From Typha latifolia (Eukaryota > Streptophyta > Magnoliopsida > Poales > Typhaceae), in the NCBI GenBank assembly GCA_019914945.1, contig CM034101.1, forward strand, positions 10,737,188 to 10,801,187: a stretch of 64,000 nt of DNA. The letters are read 5' to 3'. Within the stretch, counting starts at the first letter, position 1; each line of letters begins with the position of its first letter. The translations under genes were made by a program, and so were the position numbers. Below the pieces are notes generated by a model. It saw only the letters and a list, made by a program, of their open reading frames with translations, ran no database searches and had not been told where the DNA came from. Shown one piece after another: positions 24,714 to 35,735 of the stretch.

Positions 24714-25562
24714 TGATACATTTAGTTAGGATCCTTTCTTACTACATTAGTTGTTTATTTTTATTAAAATAAAATTTTTGTAAGTCGCGTTTAAACGCCA
24801 TTGCGAATGCCTATATTAAGTTTGCAAATATAGAGAACGTGTAATGTGCGTTCGAATGCGGTTGAGCGAGTTTAAACACCGCGTTCGAACGCCTGTATCG
24901 CGTTCGCACATACATAGTATGCCATTTGTGCATTCAAACACGATTGGGCGCGTTTGAACGCGATCGGCAGGAATCCTTTAGAATTAGGGTTACTTATTGT
25001 TATTAGGATTTGTTAGCTAGCATCTATAAATATGTGGATAGCAGCCAAAATTTATTATGCTATTGGAATATTGATTTCTTGCCTCCTATCTTTTCTTTAT
25101 TCTCTCTACCCTAATCTCCCTCCTCCCTCTTCACCATCCTTCCACCTCTATCGTTGGCAAGGTCTCTCCTAACTTCTAATCTCCCTCGACTGTCAATTCC
25201 TCCCTCTTCTTTGGGATCTTGACGACTTTTTCCCCTTCGTCGATATCCCTTAAACACATCCACCCTCCACCTTCATCTCCATAATCATTCATAACCCTAA
25301 CATCCACTCTACCCGTCACCACCACTATCACCCGCGTTATTTCGTATTTTTGTCCTAGTTGCTATTCGAATCTGCAAAGGGCATAAATACAAAAATTATA
25401 GATCAGAGAGTTATAGATCTAATCCACTTAAATTAGTAATTTTCTAACTACAGGAGAAAATTTGACGAATATTTTCCCACTGTTGCACGGACTGATTCTA
25501 GTAATAAATCTAGATCTTGAAAGAATCGTTTCGTAGCTTATCTTTTGTATAAGAAACCATCA
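24714..25562 (+). repeat. LTR2 (complete) of the tandem Ty3/gypsy element
   Basis: Starts TGATACATTTAG and ends AGAAACCATCA, followed at once by the primer-binding site. The 849-bp sequence holds a cluster of gcgTTCGAA-like dyads at about 24785-24965, two of them exact. Confidence 0.92.
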
Positions 25563-25565
25563 ATT

Positions 25566-25578
25566 TGGTATCAGAGCC
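25566..25578 (+). other. Primer-binding site, perfect initiator tRNA-Met type
   Basis: TGGTATCAGAGCC begins four bases after the LTR2 end. It matches the standard initiator-Met primer-binding site of plant LTR retrotransposons. Confidence 0.92.
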
Positions 25579-25619
25579 AGGCGAACTTCAGACCTCTATT
25601 AATAGTTGAAACAAGAAAG

Positions 25620-26735
25620 ATGACATCAATAAGAAGACCAACAGAGAGCACATCGACAAGGGAAGGCTCAATCCACGATAACCCTAACCGTGAGATCGAT
25701 TCCTTTGGAGCAACCACGGTAGGACCGAGTCAACCAACGTCCATGGGTGTGAACATGGGCTTGGCGGATGAACTTAGGGGCATGTTCCAAATCTTGCTGC
25801 ATAGAGTTGACGCAATGTAAAAGAATCACAATGATTTCAAGAAATATGTCATGAACCAATTGACTTCGTCATCTCCTCGACGAAGATCGATACCTCAAGA
25901 AGGACCAGCGGTGGAACCACACCGATCCGATACCCCACAGGTCTAGGTACAATATGTTAGTGTCAATGATCCTCTTTTACCTATGCCTACACATCATCCC
26001 TCACCTCCGATACAAAACCCAAGACCGGCGATGGTGGAACCTGAAAGGCACGCAGCACCGGTGTGCTTCGTCGATGAGGAGGATTGGCACTTTATGGATG
26101 AGGTTGATCCCTTCGGAGATGGTGATGGACGTGCTCGAGGATTTAGAGAAGGAGATCAACATGCACAAAGATTCAGACCTGAACCAAGGATCTTTCGCGA
26201 GCCCGACAATGCTATTCAGGGGAGAACCGCATACTTGGATTTTTCAAAATTTCAAGGCGGTGATCCAACGGATTGGGTGTTTCAAGTTGAACAATACTTT
26301 GATTGTCAAGGGACAGCGGGGAACGCAAAGGTCCAGATGGCAAGCTTTCACCTCCAAGGAACGGCATTGCATTATTATAGATCGATTATTCATGGTGAAG
26401 GATTTATCGGTTGGGTTGACTTTTCTAGGAGGATTACACACATATTTGGGACAACAACATATAAAGATTTTGCTGCCACATTAAGCAAGATGGTTCAGAG
26501 GACGACCGTTTTAGAGTATCAACCTGAGTTTGAAAGAGTTAGTAGTCGTTGTAAGCCACCTTGGCCTGAACCGACATTAATGAGCATAATTATTTCAGGG
26601 CTGCGAGAGGAGATACAGGCGGATGTTCATGCTCTATGCGCTACCACTCTTGAGGAGGCCTTTGAGAAGGCCATGAGGATGGAGCAAAAGCATAAGGCTC
26701 TAAAGATGGTAGCGAAAACTATTTGGGGCAACTAA
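25620..26735 (+). pseudogene. Gag of the tandem Ty3/gypsy element
   Basis: The probable start is ATG at 25620 (MTSIRRPTES), soon after the primer-binding site; a TAA at 25818 breaks it. The main capsid region is open at 25983-26735: TAYLDFSKFQGGDPTDWVFQ, VEQYFDCQG, FHLQGTALHYYRS, then YQPEFERVSSR and ISGLREEIQADVHAL, all standard retrotransposon gag blocks. The frame ends in a TAA after IWGN. Confidence 0.87.
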
Positions 26736-26885
26736 GATGGGCAGTTTGCACCTAAAACGCCGGCTGAAAATTCTGTGGGTTCAAAAACAGCGACTGTGAG
26801 TACTAGTTCACGACCACCTTTGAGACCTTCTTCCAATGTTAGAGGAGGCACAAGACCCCCCATTCAAACTCTCACACCTGCCTAG

Positions 26886-27245
26886 GTGGAGGAGCGAAGA
26901 GCGAAGTGTCTTTGCTTTGGATGCGATGAATGTTACACCCCAAGTCATCGGTGTTCCAAACCGATCAGGAGTGTGATGCTCATCGATGGTCTCAAGGAGG
27001 ATGATGAGGTTGTTGATGATGAAGAGTGTCCAAAGAAGGTCCATGAGGAGGCCGTTGAGGAGGGCGCGAAGGAAGATATTCAAGCTGAAATATCGATGCA
27101 TGTATATTCGGGTACTTCCGTGCCGAGGACATTATGGGTAGATGGACTTGTTAGAAAGCATTATGTGCACATCCTCATCGATTCAGGGAGTACACACAAC
27201 TTTTTAGATGAGAGGTTAGTGAGGAGATTGGGCTTGGATGCTTAA
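26886..27245 (+). pseudogene. Gag zinc-finger region and aspartic protease
   Basis: A cysteine-histidine stretch (CLCFGCDECYTPSHRC) resembles the zinc knuckle of this lineage. It is followed by an acidic linker and the protease active site LIDSGSTHNFLDERLVRRLG, with the catalytic D-S-G intact. A stop follows at 27243. The protease C-terminal block (VDIILGTQ, stop, LQSL) appears at about 27380-27410, where a Trp codon has become TGA. Confidence 0.87.
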
Positions 27246-27512
27246 CTGACTACGGGGTTTGACGTTGCTATTAGAGACGGCACGAAGCTTATGGCGGAGA
27301 GCTTGTGTCGCCGAGTCAGTATACGAGTGCAAGGATATGACATCATTATGGACTTGTATCCATTGGCGCTGCGAGGAGTGGACATTATCCTTGGCACTCA
27401 GTGATTACAAAGCTTGAGACCCGTCACTTTTGATTTCCAGAGCATGTGGATGAAATTTAAGTAAGAAAACAAAGATGTGCAGCTTGATAGCATTTAGCCT
27501 TCGTCGATTCTG

Positions 27513-28080
27513 GTGATGCAGCCTATGGTGGGGCTGCATTGTGCGTATGATTTGGCCTATCTTCTTCAGTTAGGACGAGTAGGAGATGAGCCTCAAATGA
27601 ATTTAGGTACTGCAATTGAATTGACTAATTTATTAGATAATTTTTCTGGACTGTTTGAGGAGCCACAGGAGTTACCACCGAGGCGAATGGTGGACCATCA
27701 CATAGAAATTGTACCCGGGGCTACACTAGCAAACGTGAGGCCATATCGGATCCACATGTGCAAAAGAAATTATCTCCAAGATGGTAGCCGAGATGTTGGA
27801 GCAATGTCTCATTCAACTAAGTCATAGCTCATACTCATCCCCCATACTATTGGTGCAAAAAAAGGACAGGGCATGACGTTTTTATGTTGACTATTGGGCA
27901 CTAAACGTTATTACTTGTCAAGGATCGTTATCCCATTCTGGTCATAGAGGAGCTGTTGGACGAGCTTGTAGGGGCGACTATATTCAGCAAGCTTAACTTG
28001 AGAGCTGGGTATTATCAAATTAGAGTTTACCCAGCGGATGTGCACAAAACTGTATTTCGAACTCCGGAAGGGCATTACGA
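27513..28080 (+). pseudogene. Linker and start of reverse transcriptase, truncated
   Basis: The frame 27513-27827 reads TNLLDNFSGLFEEPQELPPR, then VDHHIEIVPG and VRPYRIHM, the linker and first RT block. Broken frames continue to a phrase equivalent to FRTPEGHYE at about 28055-28080. There the sequence jumps into LTR3. RT palm, RNase H and integrase are missing from this copy. Confidence 0.8.
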
Positions 28081-28208
28081 GTAATTTTATGACAACAGGA
28101 TAATATTTGACGAATATTTTTCCACAGTTGCGCGGACTAATTTTAATAATAAATCTAGATCTTGAAGGAATCGTTCCATAGCCTATCTTTTTATACAAGA
28201 ACCCATCA
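28081..28208 (+). repeat. LTR3 of the tandem Ty3/gypsy element, 3' end only
   Basis: Matches the last part of LTR2, including taataaatctagatcttga, and ends ACCCATCA next to the TCTTT target duplication. Confidence 0.88.
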
Positions 28209-28378
28209 TCTTTATTATCCCTTCTCACTAACTCCATTAATTTCACCACCAAATCGCTTAACCCTAGCTTTTACTACTTGATGGGATGTGTTATGTTATA
28301 GTATAAAATAACTGCCTACGACATAATAGCCTAAATATTATAGTAATACATGTTAATTTAACTTGTTGTTTGACATAA

Positions 28379-28755
28379 TTGCTTTTAGGGTTAAATGCAT
28401 TTTACCTTTATGTAATTATGCTCAAAATTAGTTTGCCCAATTATACTTTAAAAAGTCTCAAATCAGTCCATATACTTATAACTAAAGTGAAATAATTAGT
28501 TTTTTCGTTAAACTTAACTAAATGACGTCAAAATAATCAAAATGCCCCTATTGTTAGATAAGGCATGCAAATTTTAATATAATGTAGCAAAATTACTATA
28601 ACAGTCATGGTACTTAGTTAAATTTAATAGAAAAACTAATAGTTTTACTTTATTTATAAATACAAGGACTAGTTTGAGACATTTTGAAGTACATGAGGTA
28701 AAGTAATTTTAGGCATAGGTACATAGAGGTAAAATCTATTTAACCTTTGCTTTTA
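28379..28755. mobile_element. Mutator-like MITE with perfect 9-bp target duplication
   Basis: The element is 28388-28746 (359 bp). TTGCTTTTA flanks it exactly on both sides (28379-28387 and 28747-28755). Its ends are long inverted repeats: GGGTTAAATGCATTTTACCT on the left pairs with AGGTAAAATCTATTTAACCT on the right, and similarity extends further inward. A 9-bp duplication with long terminal inverted repeats is diagnostic of Mutator-like elements; no transposase is encoded. Confidence 0.9.
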
Positions 28756-30518
28756 TTATGATTGCTATGCATATCCATTAACATGCTTAGGTGTGATATC
28801 ACATACTATTCCATGTTAATGGTGCTATTTTATTTTGGTTATTTGTGATGATTAATATCATGTCACTAGCATACGTGCATTATTATAAATATAATACCTC
28901 TACATCTCAACAATAATCAACACCTCTACAGCCAAGGTAAGAAGAGGAGATTTAATTATATTATTACATAGTAGGGCCCATGTTTGAGGTCTTAGTCTTG
29001 TAGATCTCAAATAATCAAGTATGTTGTTTTGTTGAGGATGAAAGATTTACTATCGATTAACGAGAGTCAAACTTTTTCGGGTATTTAAGTTAGAGAGCAA
29101 AATATATGATAACATAGACCTAATGATACCTAATGATGCCCTTGAACAACGATTCATGAGTTCTGGATAGTAGTGTGATGATATTGAGTCAAGAGCTTGA
29201 ATGAGTAGTATTGACGTGCGGTATTAACACATAATGATGGATTTATAACTAAGGTTCTTAGTCTGTGGCGGCAAACTATTAGTCATACTATTTGCTAGGT
29301 GAGAGATAATCAATTTTACTACTAGGGTCTATCCTTGAGGGTATTTGCATTGTTTAGGTATTATGGATGGCTAGTGAGCCTAGTGGTAGATGTATTGAGT
29401 AGTCATGATAAGAGTGGATAGAGTTAGCCTATGTTGGGTCGGACCACGGTAACCAAATGCATATGTATACTTGATTATATTGCTTATTATGATATTCAAC
29501 TATTTATATGTTCATACACTTTCCATAATGGCATGCTAATACTTATGTTATTCTGCTAGTAATAGTACCACTTGATGAGCGTTAGGCTCATCCATAGTTG
29601 ATATGTGATGCAAATTAATCGTTATTGTGGTAGGAGCTTGGTAATAATTTAACCTAGTAGGGCGTTGGGCCATCTTTTCCTTTTGCTTATGTTGTACTTT
29701 TTATGAGCGTATATGCTACTACTCATATTTTTTTTTTTCAGCATATAGTCTTATATTTAGGAATCCTATCATTATTATTTCAATCTCATTAGATTTGCTT
29801 CCACTTAGTATTATTTTAGTATTGTTGGTATATTATTAGACCCCTAGACTCTACGTGAACCTCACAAGAAATTTTACTTGAGAGGCACATGATAGTTTGT
29901 GTTGTTTTAATTTTTTAGCGAAGAATTATAGAAATAATTATTAGAAGATAAGATAATAATTATATTAAATTAGAAAGAGGGCAATAAAATCAATTTTATC
30001 TTAGACTATCTATTCTTATATTTTTATTTCCGCACTTATCAATCTGTCTATAATCAAACACCAAGTTATCCATTTTTTTTAATATTTCTGGATAAATTTT
30101 TATTTTAGTTTTTTCATATTCTGCAAACAAACTGTCCTTAGTTATTCTTATCCAAGATAATAATTGTACGCATACATTATTCGAATATAAAAAAGTACAA
30201 GTAGCGTTATTCTTGAGTATCTTGTGCACCAACCAAAGGACATCTAGAATTGTACAATTGTTCTCTTATTATTGCCTTAAAAAGTTTGCAGACGATGTCA
30301 TAATTTTCCTAGTGAATTTGAAGAAGGACCAATTAATCATCCCCACATTAATTTCCAGGCATGATGATCTCCCAAGTTAAAACACCAACCCTTACGAACA
30401 TCCAACTGCACTAAGTAATCCCATCTACGACCATAATCAATCTTTGTAGTTTAATTCAGCCAATTTTTTTTCTTGTAATTAAATTATATTTAATTTTTTA
30501 TTTATAATCTAATATATA

Positions 30519-30552
<34 letters not shown>

Positions 30553-30640
30553 TATGCACACTCAATTATAACAAAAAATATATCAACTATAAAAAATTAC
30601 AGTTTATATCACCAATTGCTACCTAGAGTAATCGGTGATG
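28756..30640. other. AT-rich intergenic region
   Basis: No gene, RNA gene or terminal repeat recognised. A 78-codon minus-strand frame at 29996-30232 has no domain I know. Parts around 29560-29930 have the feel of LTR sequence, but I could not find ends. Confidence 0.4.
30521..30550. repeat. (AT)n microsatellite
   Basis: About 15 AT dinucleotides. Confidence 0.95.
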
Positions 30641-31070
30641 TGAAGTGACCTAAAGCCATCCACTGTTCATTCACATGCCAAAGAGGGTACAAGGGTCATT
30701 TCGGTCATTGCAGACCCCTCCTCCCCTGTGAAGCTTCCATTCCCTAGCCTCATCCTTTACCCTCCTCTCCCTTACCCCACTTGCTACTAGAAACAAAAGA
30801 ACACACCTCCTCATAAAGAAGTGTTGCAGTGTAATTTTCAAACAGCTAAAGCTAGTCAAAAGCTTTAAAAAGGCTCCACTTTTAAGTACTTCCTTCAAGC
30901 TCTCCTTATTAAAATGGTCTGACCACTGCTCAGATGTAGTATTCTTTTCTTGCTTCTCTTGATCTACTGTCCTTTTCACAGGTGCCCTTTAAGTTACAAT
31001 GTGCTTAAGGAACACATAGAGGTGAGGGAAATACTAGAAAAAAGGAAAGAAATAAGAGAAAGAAGTGTAC

Positions 31071-31146
31071 TCTTGCGCGCTCTCTCTCTCTAGCTGGACA
31101 CTGGTCAGTGTTGAAGTCGCTCCATTTTTTACCCACTGGATTCGAG
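31071..31146 (+). promoter_or_regulatory. Candidate 5' UTR with CT-rich patch and leader-intron donor, ABCG3-like gene
   Basis: A pyrimidine-rich patch (31071-31093), common near plant transcription starts, precedes the sequence TTCGAG|GTGAGT at 31141-31152, a near-ideal 5' splice site. The matching acceptor is TGTGCGCAG at 32158-32166, just before the start codon. This implies a non-coding first exon and a 1020-bp leader intron (31147-32166). No TATA box could be assigned with confidence. Confidence 0.55.
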
Positions 31147-32196
31147 GTGAGTTTGGAATTTGCGAAATGGGTTTCTCTGCATTCTTCTTTTGTTGCTTTG
31201 TAGCTTTGGAAAAGAGGGGGCTTTTGCTCGGCAGCTCATGTGACGCTGAGATCTCGCTTCCCTGGTAGCTTTAGCGTGATTCTTAGTTCTTTCCCCCAAA
31301 TTGGAGTTCAAGGATTTGGTTCTTTGAAGGCCGAGAAGAAATGTTGATGGGTGTGATTTTCTAGTTGTGATCTTTTGTTTGGCTGTTGTTGTTGTGGTGG
31401 TTCGTTGTTGCCTGATGTCGGTGGAATGTCTAAAGTTGGTAAGTTTGTTTTGCTATTGCCAATTTTGCTTTTTAGATGTAAGAGTTTAAGGATTTGACTA
31501 GTTGGTGCCTTCAGATAAATGCTGCTTGCACAATTGACATGCTTCCCAGTCTATAAGTAGATACTTTTCCTGTAGTTCCTCTTTCTCTGTCTTGTTCTTG
31601 AAGTGGGGTCCTGGAGCAGGGGGTTATTTATATGGATCAGCTTGCTTTAGTGATCTTAAAGGATATAGATCTTAGTAAATAGTTATCAATTATATACTTT
31701 CTTTAAATATATGAGGCTCTATATATATAAAGAAGAAGTGTTGGTTGGCTTATGCAAATTATAGTGACATTTTCTTCTCCCTGACCGGTCTGTTGATATG
31801 AAATTTTATTGTGTTGTATGGCAGAAATCTTCTTTATTTTTCTTTTATTGAATCACATTTTCTTTCCACCAGAATGCACTAGTTTGCTGCAAGTTGTCCT
31901 TTTACTGCATAATGTTGTTTTTAACATTTAATTTGCATATCTTATAACAATGGTACTGGCCTCTGACATTAAGGACAAATATATGCTTGTTCCTTTTAGC
32001 TAGATTGGTAAAAATCTCAATTTTTGCAGGTTAGATAATTCTTCATGTTCTAGTGCAAATCTGAGTTACACAAGGGAGTCAGGAATTCTCTGCTAATCAG
32101 TGCATCAATTATGCCCACAAGAGCATCATTTTAGTTGAAAAATGAGCGATTTCTTTCTGTGCGCAGCAATGTGACTGTATTTGTTTTGAGATCTGA

Positions 32197-32683
32197 ATGA
32201 ACGATACAATGGATGAGATACAGGCATATTCAGAAAATTATAGATCTTCATCTTCTTCAGCAAGTAGTCCTACAGGCAGAGCACCTGGTGGTGCTTTCTT
32301 CTACCTGAGAAAACCGGGTATGCTGAGGCAGACCATTTCGTTTGAGGATTCACCTGAATGGGATGACACAGAGATTGATGCACAACTAGATGTTGGGGGT
32401 GACTCAATTCATGTTGCTACTACGACGGTGTCACCATCCTTGTCAAAGGTTAACAGTGGTTCGTTGCCATCTCCATCATTTGCAGAGGTTTCCTCAGTTC
32501 CTGCAAGGAAGGTTGCTGGGGCTTCAATTGTGTGGAAGGACCTTACTGTTACAGTTAAAGAGAAGGGGAAGTATGCTGACAAGGTTGTGAAGAGTTCAAA
32601 TGGGTATGCATTGCCAGGCACGCTTACGGTTATCATGGGTCCTGCACGATCTGGAAAATCAACATTGCTTAAGGCAATTGCAG
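32197..32683 (+). CDS. ABCG3: ABCG3-like exon 1: N-terminus and Walker A
   Basis: Starts at ATG 32197, directly preceded by an in-frame TGA; a second ATG at 32209 (MDEIQAYSE) is an equally plausible start. It encodes a Ser-rich stretch, the conserved KPGMLRQTISFEDSPEW segment, a linker, the ABC core start (ASIVWKDLTVTVK) and Walker A in MGPARSGKSTLLKAIAG (GPARSGKS at residues 148-155). It ends at CAG|GTTTGT in phase 1; the following 391-bp intron is compact. Confidence 0.95.
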
Positions 32684-33074
32684 GTTTGTGTCCAAACTAA
32701 AGACTGGAAGTTGTATCTGTATATGCTCCTAAAAGTGGGTTTAATCTTTCCGTGGTAGTATTCTCCTCAATTTATTATATAATCGCAAAAACTTGAAAAG
32801 CAACTTGGCAAACATAAATATGAACTGCTATATATTAGAAAGGAAACTTTTAACTTGTTGAAAAATAAAAATTTAGAGGCAGATTAGTTTTGATAAAAAC
32901 AGTGATATGGATTATTATTAGTTCAGTTTCCGCTGGGGCCTGATTTTCTAACTCTAAAATGTGGAAAACAAATAAGCACATCCTGGCCAGACGTTCTTGC
33001 ATTGGAGATTTTTAACTCAGCCTTTGTGCTTGTGAGAGTTTACAAATGCTAATCTTAGTTGTATTGTATCATAG

Positions 33075-33154
33075 GAAGACTGCATGGCCCTGCAAGAATG
33101 TATGGCGAAGTTTTTGTAAATGGTGTGAAAACCCTCATGCCATATGGTTCCTAT
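33075..33154 (+). CDS. ABCG3: ABCG3-like exon 2
   Basis: 80 bp between ATAG|GAAGA and CTAT|GTAAGT. It completes the Gly codon left open by exon 1 and encodes residues 163-189 (GRLHGPARMYGEVFVNGVKT, then the YGSY end), the beta-strand region before the Q-loop. It ends in phase 0. The following intron is 10,607 bp and full of transposons. Confidence 0.93.
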
Positions 33155-33921
33155 GTAAGTGCACTACTTTTTTTTATTTAATTTTGTTTCCTCAAATTCA
33201 TTCTCAGGTTATATCTCAAACTGCTGTATAGATATGCATGTTTCCTTTCTGCCTCATTGGGGATTAACAATTTCAGAAATCTTTTGATGTTGCATCTTGC
33301 TAAAGAATCATGGACATTTCCTGTTTCGTTATGTAACTCTTTGTGCCTTGAATAGTTGAATACTATTTGACACAAAAAAGTTCATCTGTGACTGACGGCA
33401 ATGGATATATTTTCAGTGAATGGTTGGTTCTACAATAATGACGGCCCATAAAACATGGTGCTTTAAAGAAATGGATCAAAATAAAGTCCTTTATTTTAGA
33501 TGTCACTTAGCATTTGTGTATAATGCAAGGTTCCCAGTATTGGGATCGGGATCGGTATCGGCCGTCCAGAAAAACGATACGTATCGACCTTTTGTACCGG
33601 ATCGAACTATTTTTTAATTATATAAAATTTTAAATATTATTTAAAAATGCAGAAAAATGCAGAAAAATTTAGAAAAAATGACAAAAAATAAGAAAACAAA
33701 AATTACTCACATATGAAGTCTAAAAACTTAAAAATATATTAACTTACTCAAAATTTAAAACTTTGATGAATACCGAGCTGGTTCTTGTAAATTTCTATAG
33801 TCTTCATCATCATAATTATCATAAGTTTGTAAATATTGATGTCTGGGACCTAATGCTCCAAAAAGTGATTCCGTCATACTAGTCATATTGTATGGATCTT
33901 GTTGTGTGACTTGTGTTTGAG

Positions 33922-34041
33922 GAGGATAATAACTAGCATTTGGATCTTGTGCTTGAGAATATTGAGGAAACTGAGGATACTGAGGATAATAACTAGCATT
34001 TGGATCTTGTGCTTGAGAATATTGAGGAAACTGAGGATACT
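33922..34041 (-). repeat. 60-bp tandem duplication in the hAT transposase tail
   Basis: Two adjacent copies are identical in the parts I compared and contain agcatttggatcttgtgctt and gagaatattgaggaaactga. The unit is divisible by three and encodes a 20-residue Tyr-Pro-Gln-rich repeat (YYPQYPQFPQYSQAQDPNAS), leaving the frame open. Confidence 0.9.
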
Positions 34042-34142
34042 GAGGATAATAACTAGCATATAGATCTTGTGATGACTCCAAACAATAAATACTCGATGTG
34101 CTATAATCATAGGAACCAAAATGCATCTCATGACGACGTCGC

Positions 34143-34166
34143 TGATATATATATATATATATATAT
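34143..34166. repeat. (AT)n microsatellite
   Basis: About 12 AT dinucleotides between two transposase segments. Confidence 0.9.
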
Positions 34167-35735
34167 CCTCAGTTTATCTGTTTTCACTCTTTATGCCTCC
34201 TTGATTTTTTGACTTTTCTCAACAAATGTAGATAGAACGATCTCACCACCATATGTATTATCAGGACTATGATTGGTATTAGTAGATATACTATCTCTCG
34301 CTGCTGAATGACTCGTACTAGCCTTTGCTCTCGTCGTGGTCTCTCCCAATATTTCATCTAACCATGGATTATCTCTGTCATCTAATAACTTGCTCTCTAT
34401 TTCTTTGATCCATGGAGTCAAGAGGTCTTTTTCATCAAAAATATGATTTAAATCAATTAGTTGTTAATTTTCTGCCTTCTTAAATTTCTCTCTCAATCTC
34501 ATATTATAATGACAAAAAACTAATTTCTCCAATCTTTCCATTATCAATCGGTTGCGTATTTTTGTGTGGATTAAGAAGAAAGTAGTCCAATTTCTTTCAC
34601 ACTATGATGAAGACACAGTTTGACTTAAAATCTTTTTTGCTATTCGCGTCAAATTTGGTGCCTCCTCCCATCCATAGATAGACCACCATTCAGCTGGAAT
34701 GTTATGAGATATAGCTGCAGCAACTTTAGCAGTACTGAATTGCCTAGTTCTCAATCTACATCTCTCCATCTGAAATCAGAAATATAGAATTAGCTTATTG
34801 ATTATATTGAAAGTTAAAACTTGAAACAAATAATAATAAAATTATTTAATTAAAGTATAACTCACTTGTTTATCGCACATGATTTGTTTATGAATATCAG
34901 GCTCAAGCTTGCTGATTACCTTTCTAACCTCCAATAAGACTTCACTATCATTATTGACATTTTTAGAGAATTGAAATCTTGGATTAAGAAAAAATACCTT
35001 GTAGAAATTTAAAATTTGTAAGCATTCAAATTTTTAAATATTCATAAATAAAAGTAAATTAGTAAATTAAAATTTAAAACTTAAAAGCATGCCTATCGGT
35101 AGCATGTATATCTCTATGTAAATGTTTGTTCTATCTAGAATCAATCATCTTTCACCACTTCCTGTAACTTTGGCTCATAATTTTTTTATTGATTCTTTAG
35201 CTATGTCCATTGCCTCATATAAGAAATCCATCTCAAACTTGTCATCACTGTTTATAAGTCTTAATACTTTGACAAGAGGCTTAAATACTGCGGTGGCAAT
35301 TGTAATATTATCTCAAAATGTATTTCCAAGAGCCATATTTTTCAAAGTTTCACCTAAAGATTTATCTTTAGATTTTATATTCTTAATTTTTATAGACTAC
35401 TGTGATGTAAACATCCGCATAATATCATCCTTGTAGTGCATGATGCTCTCAAAGGCTAAAAAGTGAGTGGCAAATTTTTATGGATATTTCTGCTCTCTTT
35501 CATTGCCTTCCTCATCTGTCTCTCCTCATCCTCTTCATTTTGCTCACTGCTATCATCATCAATGTGTATAGGATTATGTATCAATGTTGCTACTGTTCTA
35601 CTGCGGCATAGAAATCTCTACTGCAGGTGCAGCTGCTGCAAAATGAAAAACAAAAACTGAAAAAAAATTTACCTAAGGTCGCCGGAGATCGAGGTCGTCG
35701 AATCTTCGTCGGATAACGTTGCCGGAGGTCGAGGT

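Larger units (their letters stand above)
23783..28213 (+). mobile_element. Three-LTR tandem Ty3/gypsy element with target duplication TCTTT
   Basis: The order is LTR1 (23788-24434, 3' end lost), pol tail with chromodomain (24435-24700), complete LTR2 (24714-25562), perfect primer-binding site, gag, protease, start of RT, then the last 128 bp of an LTR (LTR3, 28081-28208). TCTTT is found directly before LTR1 (23783-23787) and directly after LTR3 (28209-28213), so the whole array occupies one insertion site. The LTR-int-LTR-int-LTR structure points to recombination between elements or sister copies, followed by two deletions. Confidence 0.9.
33755..35450 (-). pseudogene. hAT transposase remnant
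   Basis: Minus-strand fragments in order: a DUF659-like region near 35110-35450 (including MDIAKES), then FFLNPRFQFSKNVNNDSEVL, SKLEPDIHKQIMCDKQ, AAAISHNIPAEWWSIYGW and LIMERLEKLVFCHYNMRLRE (hAT dimerisation region, about 34480-35000). Next come LTPWIKEIESKLLDDRDNPW with WLDEILGE (34191-34440) and a Tyr/Pro/Gln-rich tail (33755-34126). Stops and shifts separate the parts. The tail carries a 60-bp tandem duplication. Confidence 0.8.

Noticed and set aside
29996..30232. 78-codon minus-strand frame
   Set aside because: AT-rich, no recognised motif; could be chance.
30671..30979. A 102-codon minus-strand frame just upstream of the ABCG3-like gene, possible divergent gene
   Set aside because: No domain and no supporting promoter or splice pattern; it overlaps the likely promoter of the + strand gene.
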